This document shows positions 54,005 through 62,088 of a stretch of DNA of 64,000 nt, in pieces. The stretch is from Frateuria_A sp051900425 (lineage in GTDB: Bacteria > Pseudomonadota > Gammaproteobacteria > Xanthomonadales > Rhodanobacteraceae). How positions within the stretch are numbered: the stretch's first letter is position 1; every line of letters begins with the position of its first letter. The translations under genes and the position numbers were made by a program. The notes under the pieces are model-generated. The model saw only the letters and a list, made by a program, of their open reading frames with translations. It had not been told where the DNA came from and did not search any database. The DNA lies in assembly GCF_051900425.1 (NCBI RefSeq), contig NZ_JBHZGK010000002.1, positions 342,913 through 406,912 on the forward strand. The letters run 5' to 3'.

Positions 54005-55105
54005 ATGGACAAGGTGCGAGTTCTGGTAGTCGACGATTCCGCACTGGTGCGCAAGCTCCTGTCGACCATGCTTGCCTCCGATCCGCAGATCGAGGTGGTC
54101 GGTACCGCGGCCGACCCGCTGATCGCGCGCGACAAGATCAAGCAGTTGAACCCGGACGTGCTCACGCTCGACGTCGAGATGCCGCGCATGGACGGGCTCA
54201 CCTTCCTCGAAAACCTGATGCGCCTGCGGCCGATGCCGGTGGTGATGGTTTCATCGCTGACCGAGCAGGGCGCGGATGTCACCCTGCGTGCGCTGGAACT
54301 GGGCGCGGTGGACTTCTTCACCAAGCCGTCCAGCGACCTGGCCAACGTGTTCGCCGCCAGCGCGCAGGACATCTGCGCCAAGGTGAAGACTGCCGCGCGC
54401 GCGAAGCCCCGCGCCCGCACCGCCGTGCGCAAGCTCGACGTCGCGCCGCGGCTGTCGGCCGATGCCGTGCTGCCGCTGTCGCAGTCGGCCGGCACGCGCG
54501 GCGGCAGCCCGATCATCGCGATCGGCGCGTCCACCGGCGGCACCGAGGCGATCCGCGCGGTGCTCGAGGCGATGCCGCCGGATGCGCCGCCGATCGTCAT
54601 TACCCAGCACATTCCGGCCGCCTTCAGCGGTCCGTTCGCCACGCGCATGGACAACTGCTCGGCCATGCGCGTGTGCGAGGCCCGCGACGGCCAGCCGATC
54701 CAGCAGGGCCACGCCTACATCGCGCCGGGCGCGCAGCACCTGCTGGTGATGTGGGACGGCGCCAAGTACGTCTGCCGCCTGCACGACGGCCCGCCGGTGA
54801 ACCGGCACAAGCCCAGCGTCGACGTGCTGTTCCGCTCGATGGCGGCCAGCGTGGGCAAGGCGGCCGTCGCCGCGCTGCTCACCGGCATGGGCGACGATGG
54901 CGCACGCGGGCTGCTGGAACTGTCCCAGACCGGTGCGTCGACGCTGGTGCAGGACGAAGACTCCTCGGTGGTGTGGGGCATGCCCGGCGCCGCCTGGAAG
55001 CTCGGCGCCGCCCGCGAAGCGCTTCCACTGGACCAGATTGCCGCGCGCCTGCTGAAGCTGGCACGCCAACCCCTCGACCACGCCACGCGCGTCGCCGCCC
55101 TTTGA
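54005..55105 (+). CDS. cheB: Chemotaxis methylesterase/response regulator CheB
   Basis: Encodes 366 residues. The receiver domain has phospho-acceptor Asp56 (LTLDVEMPRMDG). The methylesterase domain has the catalytic Ser in AIGASTGGTEAI, His in ITQHIPAAFS and Asp in LTGMGDDGARGL. The frame is open upstream through the inverted repeat; ATG 54005 (MDKVRVLVVDDSA) begins the conserved domain. It is the only CheB in the window. Confidence 0.96.
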   Translation: MDKVRVLVVDDSALVRKLLSTMLASDPQIEVVGTAADPLIARDKIKQLNPDVLTLDVEMPRMDGLTFLENLMRLRPMPVVMVSSLTEQGADVTLRALELGAVDFFTKPSSDLANVFAASAQDICAKVKTAARAKPRARTAVRKLDVAPRLSADAVLPLSQSAGTRGGSPIIAIGASTGGTEAIRAVLEAMPPDAPPIVITQHIPAAFSGPFATRMDNCSAMRVCEARDGQPIQQGHAYIAPGAQHLLVMWDGAKYVCRLHDGPPVNRHKPSVDVLFRSMAASVGKAAVAALLTGMGDDGARGLLELSQTGASTLVQDEDSSVVWGMPGAAWKLGAAREALPLDQIAARLLKLARQPLDHATRVAAL

Positions 55106-55121
55106 TCACGGAAGAGATTCC

Positions 55122-56303
55122 ATGAACGCCATCCTTTCCTTCTTCCACACCCGCCACCTGGTCGGCCTTTCGGCCAGCGCCGCGGCGCTGCTGGTCAGCC
55201 TGCTCTGGCATCCGGCCTGGCTGGCGCCGGTGCTGGTGATCGCGCTGGCCGCCGCCTGGATCGTCGACGCCCGCCGCAGCGCCTCCGCCGTCGAGGCAGT
55301 GGTGCCGGAGGCGATCGATCCCACGCCCGTGCGCGAAGCGCTCGAGGACGTGCGCAGTGCGTTGGTCGATGAACTCGGCCACGCCACGCGCGAGCTGCAC
55401 CAGGGCCTGGACCTGCTGCGCGACGCGGTGCAGGAACTGGGCGGCGGCTTCGACGGCCTGTCGCAGAAGACCGGCCTGCAGCAGTCGCTGCTCAAGCAGA
55501 TCATCGACGTGCAGAACGGCGGCGTCTCGGTGCAGGACTTCGCCGCGCGCACGTCCGACCTGCTGGAGCACTTCGTCGGCATGATCGTGCAGATGTCGCG
55601 CGAAAGCCTGCGCATCGTCTACCGCATCGACGGCATGGCCAAGGAAATGGACGCGGTGTTCGGCCTGCTGAAGAACGTCAACACGATCGCCGAGGAAACC
55701 AACCTGCTGGCGCTGAACGCCTCGATCGAGGCGGCGCGTGCGGGCGAGTCCGGCCGCGGCTTCGCGGTGGTCGCGGGCGAGATCCGCAACCTGGCGAGCA
55801 ACTCGAACCAGTTCAACGAGCAGATCGGCAGCCACGTCGAGCGCGCCCGCGCGGCGATGGAACAGTTGCGCGGGCTGGTCGGCACGATGGCGTCGCAGGA
55901 CCTCAACGTGGCGCTGTCGGCCAAGGGCGGCATCGACGCGATGATGGCGCACGTGACCGAGTCGGATGCGCGCACGAATGCCGTTGCCGACCAGGTGGTC
56001 GAGATCAACCGCGGCCTGGGTTCGGACGTCTCCACCACGATCCGCTCGCTGCAGTTCGAGGACATCCTCAGCCAGCTGCTGCAGCAGACGCGCTCGCGCC
56101 TGGTCGAGTTGCAGGAAATCACCGCCGACTGCACTCGCGACATCGAGGAGCTGGCCTGCAGCAGGATCGACGCCGAGGCGCTGGAAGCCCGCGCCCAGCG
56201 CGTGCGCGCCCGCCTGGCGGTGCAGCGCGAAAAGGCCCGCCTGCGCTCGCGCGGCCCCGCGCTGCAGAGCTCGATGGACGCCGGCGAGATCGAACTCTTC
56301 TAA
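55122..56303 (+). CDS. MCP-like signalling protein with N-terminal membrane hairpin and no HAMP
   Basis: Encodes 393 residues. Two close membrane helices (about 12-50, LVGLSASAAALLVSLL and WLAPVLVIALAAAWIV) leave no periplasmic sensor. Then a helical region with VQELGGGFDGLSQKTGLQQS and a receptor tip AEETNLLALNASIEAARAGE, SGRGFAVVAGEIRNLASNSN. After the tip the pattern diverges (SDVSTTIRSLQFEDILSQLL). It ends RARLAVQREKARLRSRGPAL, then a short acidic tail EIELF. No HAMP domain and no xWxxF pentapeptide. It may be a cytoplasm-facing sensor of the second che system; the ligand is unknown. Confidence 0.8.
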   Translation: MNAILSFFHTRHLVGLSASAAALLVSLLWHPAWLAPVLVIALAAAWIVDARRSASAVEAVVPEAIDPTPVREALEDVRSALVDELGHATRELHQGLDLLRDAVQELGGGFDGLSQKTGLQQSLLKQIIDVQNGGVSVQDFAARTSDLLEHFVGMIVQMSRESLRIVYRIDGMAKEMDAVFGLLKNVNTIAEETNLLALNASIEAARAGESGRGFAVVAGEIRNLASNSNQFNEQIGSHVERARAAMEQLRGLVGTMASQDLNVALSAKGGIDAMMAHVTESDARTNAVADQVVEINRGLGSDVSTTIRSLQFEDILSQLLQQTRSRLVELQEITADCTRDIEELACSRIDAEALEARAQRVRARLAVQREKARLRSRGPALQSSMDAGEIELF

Positions 56304-56315
56304 GGAACGCACGCC

Positions 56316-56621
56316 ATGAGCATCAACGTCCACCATGACAGCGACACCGATTGCCTGACCCTGCACCTGGGCGAGCACTTCGACTTCAGCATGCACCGCG
56401 ACTTCCACGACGCGTGCCTGGGTACCGGAGTCAAGGCGCGCAGCTACGTCATCGACCTGGGCGAGGTCACCCGCATGGACAGCTCCGCGCTGGGCATGCT
56501 GCTGCTGTTGCGCGAACACGCCGGCGCCGACCGGGCCGAGATCCGCATCGTCAACGCCCGCGACGAACTGCGCGGCACGCTGCGCGTGGCCGGCTTCGAC
56601 AAGCTGTTCGTGCTGCACTGA
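56316..56621 (+). CDS. STAS-domain protein closing the second che operon
   Basis: Encodes 101 residues, a STAS domain with the intact antagonist phospho-site DLGEVTRMDSSALGMLLLLR (Ser of DSSALG). It differs from the STAS protein at 47113, which lacks this Ser. No RsbW-like kinase or RsbU-like phosphatase gene lies in the window. AAGGAA precedes the ATG. A family B repeat follows. Confidence 0.85.
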   Translation: MSINVHHDSDTDCLTLHLGEHFDFSMHRDFHDACLGTGVKARSYVIDLGEVTRMDSSALGMLLLLREHAGADRAEIRIVNARDELRGTLRVAGFDKLFVLH

Positions 56622-56628
56622 CATCCGG

Positions 56629-56666
56629 CTCCCTCTCCCTTTCCGGGAGAGGGTTGGGATGAGGGG
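56629..56666. repeat. Intergenic palindromic repeat, family B
   Basis: GCTCCCTCTCCCTTTCCGGGAGAGGGTTGGGATGAGGGGC directly after the second STAS gene. 56667-56778 shows no gene. Confidence 0.8.
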
Positions 56667-56778
56667 CGGGGGGGGCTCGCCAGGAACCCTTCTTTCAGCC
56701 CCGGCTCCAGGTCTGCACCAGCGGAAAAAGGCGGCAACAGCCCGCCCCTCCCGGTTCTACCGACCTCCCCGCAAGCCC

Positions 56779-56812
56779 CGCCCGCCGCCCTCCAGCCGGA
56801 GGGCGGCGGGCG
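56779..56812. terminator. Strong GC hairpin between the convergent STAS and membrane-protein genes
   Basis: Arms of 15 bases (CGCCCGCCGCCCTCC and its exact complement, 56779-56793 and 56798-56812) with loop AGCC. It lies six bases beyond the stop codon of the minus-strand gene at 56818 and between convergent genes. No T-run on either strand, so it is a probable rather than a clear terminator. Confidence 0.55.
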
Positions 56813-56817
56813 CGTAT

Positions 56818-57144
56818 TCAGGCGAGCCGACGGGCGATCCCGTAGAACACCAGGTTGCCGAGGCCGGTGGCTACGGCGAGCACCGCCACCAGCCCCGGGG
56901 TCAGGTCCTGCCAGCCGAACGCCTGGATCAGGGCGAAGCCGATGCCCAGCGCCACCAGCACGACGCCCCAGTGCAGCGAGGAATGCCGCCGGCGCAGTTC
57001 CTCGCTCTGCAGCACCGAGCGCACCAGCTCTTCGGAACCGCCGACGGTGACCATCTGCCGGCGCACGCGCGCGTCGACGATCACCTTGATGGCGTAGGTA
57101 ATGCAGATGAATAGCGTGATGGGGATGAGATCGCCCAGATTCAT
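56818..57144 (-). CDS. Small inner-membrane protein (DUF6249-like)
   Basis: Encodes 108 residues with three likely membrane helices (LGDLIPITLFICITYAIKVI, LHWGVVLVALGIGFALIQAF, and LTPGLVAVLAVATGLGNLVF) and a charged loop VRRQMVTVGGSEELVRSVLQ. I recall similar small proteins next to ECF sigma genes in Xanthomonadales (DUF6249), with unknown function. Start ATG 57144 has AGGAGCAGG upstream. It is divergent from the sigma factor gene. Confidence 0.7.
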   Translation of the reverse strand: MNLGDLIPITLFICITYAIKVIVDARVRRQMVTVGGSEELVRSVLQSEELRRRHSSLHWGVVLVALGIGFALIQAFGWQDLTPGLVAVLAVATGLGNLVFYGIARRLA

Positions 57145-57198
57145 GGTCCTGCTCCTGTGGTGAGGGTTGCAGGCCAAGAGAGACGGTTCCGCCGCGGA

Positions 57199-57226
57199 CG
57201 GTTGCATCCGCAGGCACTTGCAACCG
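57199..57226. promoter_or_regulatory. Inverted CGGTTGCA-N12-TGCAACCG repeat, possible divergent ECF promoters
   Basis: Two perfect eight-base arms (57199-57206 and 57219-57226) lie between the divergent genes at 56818 and 57255. Read outward, each arm gives GCAACC; 16 bases further lie TATCCC on the plus strand and TCTCTT on the minus strand. This could be a pair of back-to-back ECF-type promoters (-35 GCAACC) for autoregulation and for the membrane-protein gene, or an operator. Confidence 0.35.
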
Positions 57227-57254
57227 TTGGCCCGCCGCGCGTATCCCAGCAGTG

Positions 57255-57836
57255 ATGGACGAGCGCCCCGCCAACCCGGACCGCGAACTGGTCGATGCCG
57301 TACTGCGCGGCGCGCCCGGCGCGTTCGAGCGCCTGGTGCGCGCCTACCAGGGCCTGTGCTGGCACATCATCTACCGCATGGTGCGCCATCCGGAGGACGC
57401 GCGGGAGCTGTGCCAGGAAACCTTCCTGCGCGTGCACCAATGCCTCCATCAGTACCGCTACGAGAGCGCGTTGAAGTCCTGGATCGGACAGGTGGCGTAC
57501 TCGATCGCGCTGCGCCACCTTCAACGCAAGCGCATCCCGCTGTTCGAGCCGGCCGCGGACGAGGAGGCCACTTCGCCCCTGGAGAACCTGGGCGGCGAAT
57601 TCGACCTGGAACAGGCATTCGGCGACGAACAGGTCGCGCGTCGCCTGCACGCCGCCATCGACGCACTGCCGCCGGTACAGCGCGCGGTGCTCACGCTCTA
57701 CCATCTGGAGGAGGCGACAATCCCGGAGATCGCCACGATCACCGGGCTGGCCTCCGGCACCATCAAGAGTCATCTGTTCCGCGCGCGCCTGCGCCTTCGT
57801 GGCGTACTGGAAGGCCCGCTGGGAGTCGCCGTATGA
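57255..57836 (+). CDS. ECF-type RNA polymerase sigma factor
   Basis: Encodes 193 residues. Region 2 (FERLVRAYQGLCWHIIYRMV, then RHPEDARELCQETFLRVHQC) and region 4 (LPPVQRAVLTLYHLEEATIP, then IATITGLASGTIKSHLFRAR) are typical of ECF sigma factors. ATG 57255 directly follows an in-frame GTG at 57252. The next gene overlaps by four bases, which is usual for an anti-sigma factor. Confidence 0.92.
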   Translation: MDERPANPDRELVDAVLRGAPGAFERLVRAYQGLCWHIIYRMVRHPEDARELCQETFLRVHQCLHQYRYESALKSWIGQVAYSIALRHLQRKRIPLFEPAADEEATSPLENLGGEFDLEQAFGDEQVARRLHAAIDALPPVQRAVLTLYHLEEATIPEIATITGLASGTIKSHLFRARLRLRGVLEGPLGVAV

Positions 57837-58273
57837 ATCACGATCCGCGTTTGTCGCCGCTGGAAGAGCACGAATGGTCGCTGCAGGAACGGGCGCTGGC
57901 CGAACAGCGCGCCGGGTTCGCCCCGCGCGATGGCCAAGCATCGCTGGGCACCTACCGGACGATGGCCCGTTGGCTGGCGCAGCCGCCCGCCGAACAGTTG
58001 CCCGCCGATTTCGCCCGTCGCCTCGCGCGGCAGGTGCAGCCGGTCGCACGCCCGGATGCCGGGCTGGAGCGCGGCCTGCTCGCACTGCTCACCGCGGCGC
58101 TGGGCGTGGCGGGGCTGGCCGCCCTCGTCATCTACGGCGACGCTTGGCTGCCCGCGCTGGACCAGGGCGTGGTCGGTGCCGTGCTGGCCAAGCCGCTGGC
58201 CTGGGTCGTCGCGGCTTGCCTCGGGCTTTCCCGCCTGTCCCGTTCATGGCTGCACCACGACCAGCCGGCCTGA
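57833..58273 (+). CDS. Membrane protein translationally coupled to the ECF sigma gene, possible anti-sigma factor
   Basis: Encodes 146 residues. A hydrophilic N-terminal half (about 1-75) and two hydrophobic stretches (GLLALLTAALGVAGLAALVI and PLAWVVAACLGLSRL). No zinc-finger anti-sigma HxxxCxxC motif is visible. The four-base overlap (ATGA) with the sigma gene and the topology fit an anti-sigma role, but this is inference. 58274-58489 after it shows no gene. Confidence 0.6.
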   Translation: MNHDPRLSPLEEHEWSLQERALAEQRAGFAPRDGQASLGTYRTMARWLAQPPAEQLPADFARRLARQVQPVARPDAGLERGLLALLTAALGVAGLAALVIYGDAWLPALDQGVVGAVLAKPLAWVVAACLGLSRLSRSWLHHDQPA

Positions 58274-58489
58274 TGCGTCCGGTGGCATGAGCTGGCCGCT
58301 CTCCCTGTCGGAAGAAGGTCACGCTTGCGCACATTCCATCGGGGCCCGCTCGGGCCGACGCGGGTCCCGCGCGGCACCGCACGCAGCCCGTGCGAGGCAC
58401 GACCGGGCCCGGATAGCCCACAGGTCATGCACACCCCATTGCCGCTTCGCCGCTATCGTGGGTGCCTGTTTGGACCTGGAGCGAAGGCT

Positions 58490-60583
58490 ATGCAAGCGAT
58501 GCGATGGATGGTGGCGACCGCACTGCTGTGCGGTTCGGCGGTGAGCGTGGGGGCGTTCGCGGCGGCGGCCCAGCAGGGCAAGGCGCCCGCAGGCATCCCG
58601 GTCGGCGGTGCGATCGGCGTGGACCTGGCGGGCATGGATCACTCGGTCAAGCCGGGCGACGATTTCGACAATTACGCCAACGGTACCTGGCGCAAGAACG
58701 CGGTGATCCCGGCCGACCGCGCGAGCACCGGCATCTTCCTGCAGGTGTTCCAGAAAGCCGAGAAGCGCAACGCGCAGATCATCCGGGACGCCGGCGCCGG
58801 CCACCCGGCCGCGGGCAGCAACCAGCGCAAGATCGCCGACTACTACGCCGCCTTCATGAACGAGGCGGCGATCGAGAAGGCCGGCCTGACGCCGCTCAAG
58901 CCTGAGCTGGACAAGATCGCCGCGATCCGCGACCGCAGCGATCTCTCGCGCGTGCTCGGCGGCCAGCTGCGTGCCGACGTCGACCCGATCAACGCGACCA
59001 ACTGGGAGACCGAACACCTGTTCGGCCTGTTTGTCACCCAGGGCCTGGAAGACCCCTCGCACAACATCGCCTACCTGCTGCAAGGCGGCCTGGGCATGCC
59101 CAACCGCGACTACTACCTCAGCGACGACAAGGAGATGGCCGGCTTCCGCGACAAGTACAAGGCCTACATGGTCGCGACCCTGCAGCGCGCCGGCGTGGCC
59201 GACGCCCAGGCCAAGGCCGACGCCATCTTCGCGCTGGAGATGAAGATCGCCAAGGCGCAGTCGAGCCTCGTCGAGAGCGAAGACGTGCACAAGGCGAACA
59301 ACCCCTGGCCGGCCAGCAGCTATGCGCAGAAGGCGCCGGGCATCGACTGGAACGCCTACTTCGAAGCCGCGGGTCTGGCCGGTCAGCCGGTGATCGACGC
59401 CTGGCAGCCGGAAGCGATCAAGGGACTGTCCGCGCTGGTCGCCAGCGAACCGCTTCAGACCTGGAAGGATTACCTCACCTTCCACACCATCAACGAGAGC
59501 GCCGGCCTGCTGCCGAAGCCCTACGCCGACGCCAGCTTCGAGTTCTACGGCCACACGCTGACCGGCACGCCCAAGCAGCGCGACCGCTGGAAGCGCGCGA
59601 TCAGTGCGGTCAACAACGACCTCGGCGACGCGGTGGGCCAGATCTACGTCAAGAAGTATTTCCCGCCCGCGTCCAAGGCGGAAGTCCAGGACATGGTCAA
59701 GAACATTCTGGCCGCGTTCGACGAGCGCGTGGACCAGCTCGACTGGATGACCGATGCCACCAAGCAGAAGGCCAAGGCCAAGATCGAGTCCCTCAAAGTC
59801 GGCGTGGGCTATCCGGAAACCTGGCGCGACTACAGCGCGCTGGTGATCAACCCGGACGACGCACTGGGCAACCACCTGCGTGCGGTGGAGCAGGAATACC
59901 GCCACCAGAAGGCCAAGCTCGGCCAGCCGGTGGATCGCGGCGAGTGGTGGATGACGCCGCAGACGGTCAACGCGGTGAACCTGCCGCTGCAGAACGCGCT
60001 CAACTTCCCGGCGGCGATCCTGGAAGCGCCGTTCTTCGATCCGAAGGCGGACGCGGCGGCCAACTACGGCTCGATCGGCGCCGTCATCGGCCACGAGATC
60101 AGCCACAGCTTCGACAACACCGGCGCCGAGTTCGATGCCCAGGGCCGCCTGGCCAACTGGTGGACGCCCGAAGACCTGGCCCACTTCAAGGCTGCCGGCC
60201 AGAAGCTGGTCGAGCAGTACAACGCCTACGAGCCGCTGCCCGGTCTGCACATCAACGGCCAGCAGACGCTGGGCGAGAACATCGCCGACGTCTCCGGCCT
60301 GACCGCCGCCTGGATCGCCTACCAGAAATCGCTCGGCGGCAAGCCCGCGCCGGTGCTGCACGGCCTGACCGGCGCGCAGCGCTTCTTCCTGGCCTACGCG
60401 CAGTCCTGGCGCAGCAAGACCCGCGATGCGGCACTACGCCAGCAGATCGTTACCGACGGCCATGCGCCGGGCCGTTACCGCGCGCAGACCGTGCGCAACA
60501 TTGACGCCTGGTACCAGGCGTTCGATCCCAAGCCCGGGCAGAAGCTCTACCTGGACCCGAAGCAGCGGGTGCACATCTGGTAA
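58490..60583 (+). CDS. M13-family zinc metallopeptidase (PepO/neprilysin-like)
   Basis: Encodes 697 residues. A signal peptide (MVATALLCGSAVSVGAFAAA) directs it out of the cytoplasm. The zinc site is His535-Glu536-Ile-Ser-His539 in VIGHEISHSFDNTGAEFDAQ, with the third ligand Glu596 in GENIADVSGLTAA. The C-terminus with PKQRVHIW is typical; M13 enzymes often end in a Trp nearby. GGAG precedes ATG 58490; a longer open frame upstream is not conserved. It is unrelated to motility and probably stands alone, ended by the terminator cluster that follows. Confidence 0.93.
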   Translation: MQAMRWMVATALLCGSAVSVGAFAAAAQQGKAPAGIPVGGAIGVDLAGMDHSVKPGDDFDNYANGTWRKNAVIPADRASTGIFLQVFQKAEKRNAQIIRDAGAGHPAAGSNQRKIADYYAAFMNEAAIEKAGLTPLKPELDKIAAIRDRSDLSRVLGGQLRADVDPINATNWETEHLFGLFVTQGLEDPSHNIAYLLQGGLGMPNRDYYLSDDKEMAGFRDKYKAYMVATLQRAGVADAQAKADAIFALEMKIAKAQSSLVESEDVHKANNPWPASSYAQKAPGIDWNAYFEAAGLAGQPVIDAWQPEAIKGLSALVASEPLQTWKDYLTFHTINESAGLLPKPYADASFEFYGHTLTGTPKQRDRWKRAISAVNNDLGDAVGQIYVKKYFPPASKAEVQDMVKNILAAFDERVDQLDWMTDATKQKAKAKIESLKVGVGYPETWRDYSALVINPDDALGNHLRAVEQEYRHQKAKLGQPVDRGEWWMTPQTVNAVNLPLQNALNFPAAILEAPFFDPKADAAANYGSIGAVIGHEISHSFDNTGAEFDAQGRLANWWTPEDLAHFKAAGQKLVEQYNAYEPLPGLHINGQQTLGENIADVSGLTAAWIAYQKSLGGKPAPVLHGLTGAQRFFLAYAQSWRSKTRDAALRQQIVTDGHAPGRYRAQTVRNIDAWYQAFDPKPGQKLYLDPKQRVHIW

Positions 60584-60650
60584 GCGCCACCGGTCCTTCC
60601 CCTGCGGAGCGGGGGAAGGATGCACTCCTGAAGCCCCAGGCGAACGCAAC

Positions 60651-60676
60651 AAAAAGGCCCCAGTCGGGGCCTTTTT
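60651..60676. terminator. Bidirectional terminator 1 after the M13 peptidase gene
   Basis: AAAAAGGCCCC-AGTC-GGGGCCTTTTT: a perfect stem with A- and T-runs on the two sides, typical of an intrinsic terminator for both strands. Confidence 0.85.
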
Positions 60677-60744
60677 GCTGGTGCCTGCAACGACTCTTTC
60701 CCCGCGGAGCGGAGTAACGCTCACTCGGGGCGTTCACGCGGAAC

Positions 60745-60770
60745 AAAAAAAGGCCCGGTCGGGCCCTCTT
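60745..60770. terminator. Terminator-like hairpin 2
   Basis: An A7-run, GGCCCG (60752-60757), GT, CGGGCC (60760-60765), then CTCTT. On the minus strand the hairpin is followed by a strong T-run; on the plus strand it is weak. It is the second of three related hairpins in 320 bases. Confidence 0.7.
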
Positions 60771-60783
60771 GCCGATAAGCCTG

Positions 60784-60838
60784 CAACGACCCTTCACCCG
60801 TACACGGGGGAAGGTGCCCGAAGGGCGGATGGGAGGCC
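60784..60838. repeat. Intergenic palindromic repeat, family A, between the hairpins
   Basis: CGACCCTTCACCCGTACACGGGGGAAGGTGCCCGAAGGGCGGATGGGAGGCC. A half-copy lies at 60597-60620 (CTTCCCCTGCGGAGCGGGGGAAGG) just after the M13 stop, and a further diverged copy at 60699-60716. 60839-60940 has no gene I can support. Confidence 0.75.
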
Positions 60839-60941
60839 TTGCGAAAACGTTCCTGTCTTGCGCAAAAAACCCCGTCCACCTCCCGACATCCTCCCCAGGA
60901 AATCAGGGCAAGGCATCACCGCGAAGCGCCACGCGAAACAC

Positions 60942-60969
60942 AAAAAAGGCCCCAACAGGGGCCTTTTTT
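60942..60969. terminator. Bidirectional terminator 3
   Basis: AAAAAAGGCCCC-AACA-GGGGCCTTTTTT: perfect stem with A- and T-runs. It lies 23 bases beyond the stop of the minus-strand gene at 60992 and probably ends that transcript. Confidence 0.85.
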
Positions 60970-60991
60970 GCCTGCGCATCCAGTCCGATGC

Positions 60992-61342
60992 TTACCAGGT
61001 ACGCACGTTCGCCACGCCGGCGGTGAAGCTCTGCATGTCCGACTGGTAGCGGAACAGGCGGCCCAGGTCGAACTCGACCGACTGGCCCGGGGCGATGTTG
61101 GCAGTGCCCGCCGGCCAGCCCTTCTTGCTGGCCAGCACCTTGCCGCTGGAGTCCTTGGCGTCGATGGCGATCTGCGCGGCCGCCGGTTCGGCGCAATGGT
61201 TGACCAGCTGGCCCTTCAGGCTCAGGCGGCCGCCGCTGGCGGCGATCTTGAAATCCTGCACGGCGAAGTCGGTCGGCGAGCAGGCGGCATGCGCGGCCAT
61301 CGGCGCGAGCAGGAACAGGGCGGAGGCGAGCAGGATTTTCAT
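60992..61342 (-). CDS. Small secreted protein of unknown function
   Basis: Encodes 116 residues. A clear signal peptide (MKILLASALFLLAPMAAHA) is cut before ACSPTDFAV. The mature part of about 97 residues has alternating hydrophobic strands (LSLKGQLVNHCAEPAAAQIA, GKVLASKKGWPAGTANIAPG, SVEFDLGRLF), suggesting a small beta-sandwich like FxLYD or related periplasmic domains. Two cysteines could form a disulfide. I do not recognise the family. Confidence 0.75.
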   Translation of the reverse strand: MKILLASALFLLAPMAAHAACSPTDFAVQDFKIAASGGRLSLKGQLVNHCAEPAAAQIAIDAKDSSGKVLASKKGWPAGTANIAPGQSVEFDLGRLFRYQSDMQSFTAGVANVRTW

Positions 61343-61448
61343 GGCGGATTCCGTTGCAGTAGGGATGTCGATAGGAGGCGACACCCCCGGAATCGGCCAC
61401 TGCCGGGAAATCTTTAGCGCGTTTGACCAAACCGGCCAGGCTGCCCGC

Positions 61449-61506
61449 AGGGTGGGCTTCAGCCCACCATGGCCTTGCTGCAAGGTGGCGGCGGGCTGAA
61501 GCCCGT
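61449..61506. repeat. Intergenic inverted repeat, family E (GGGCTTCAGCCC type)
   Basis: GTGGGCTTCAGCCCACC and GGCGGGCTGAAGCCCGTCC face each other around 22 bases (ATGGCCTTGCTGCAAGGTGG, itself partly palindromic). Seen once in this window. It ends shortly before the NUDIX stop codon on the minus strand, so it may act as its terminator. Confidence 0.65.
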
Positions 61507-61515
61507 CCTAAGACA

Positions 61516-62088
61516 CTACGCTACCTGCGCACGTTGACCGGCGTGCTCCAGGAACCACAGCCCGGCGAACAGCTTCGGATCGATCGAATATCCCTCGGCC
61601 GCTCGCGCGAACAGCCACGCGCCTGCCTCGGTGCGGGGTACCTCGTGCACCACGATGTTCTCGCTCTCGTCGCCGCCGCCCGCACCCACCCTGACCAGGT
61701 CGTGGGCCTGCACGAACGCGATCATTTCCGTGCTCATGCCCGAAGACGACGGTCCTTCGTGGATGAACTCCACGCGGCCACACCGATAGCCGGTCTCCTC
61801 CTCCAGCTCGCGCGCTGCTGCGAGCAGCGCGCTTTCGTCCAGCTGGTCGGCCAGGTCCCCGACCAATCCGGCCGGCATCTCGATGGTGTGCTTGAGAATC
61901 GACACCCGGTACTGCTCCACGAACAGCACGCAATCATCCGGCGTCACCGCCACGATGATCACCGCGCCGCCGGGGTTGTTGCGCTCGGCATACTCCCAGC
62001 GCCCCCGCTTGCGCAGACTGAGCCAGCGGCCTTCACAGAGGGTTTCGACGGGGGCGTGTGCGTCGTCGGGGATGCGGTCGTCGTTCAT
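61516..62088 (-). CDS. NUDIX hydrolase
   Basis: Encodes 190 residues. The NUDIX box is recognisable as ESALLAAARELEEETGYRCG with the REx2-3EExG core preceded by PAGLVGD. GGAVIIVAVTPDDCVLFVEQ and YRVSILKHTIEMPAG resemble ADP-ribose pyrophosphatase-type enzymes. The substrate cannot be told from sequence alone. It is the last gene of typical high-GC composition before the Rhs remnant. Confidence 0.88.
   Translation of the reverse strand: MNDDRIPDDAHAPVETLCEGRWLSLRKRGRWEYAERNNPGGAVIIVAVTPDDCVLFVEQYRVSILKHTIEMPAGLVGDLADQLDESALLAAARELEEETGYRCGRVEFIHEGPSSSGMSTEMIAFVQAHDLVRVGAGGGDESENIVVHEVPRTEAGAWLFARAAEGYSIDPKLFAGLWFLEHAGQRAQVA

Noticed and set aside
60752..60778. GCCGATAA at 60771 as a sigma28 promoter
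   Set aside because: The -10 motif is exact, but no TAAAG or TCAAG lies 11 bases upstream and no plus-strand gene follows.
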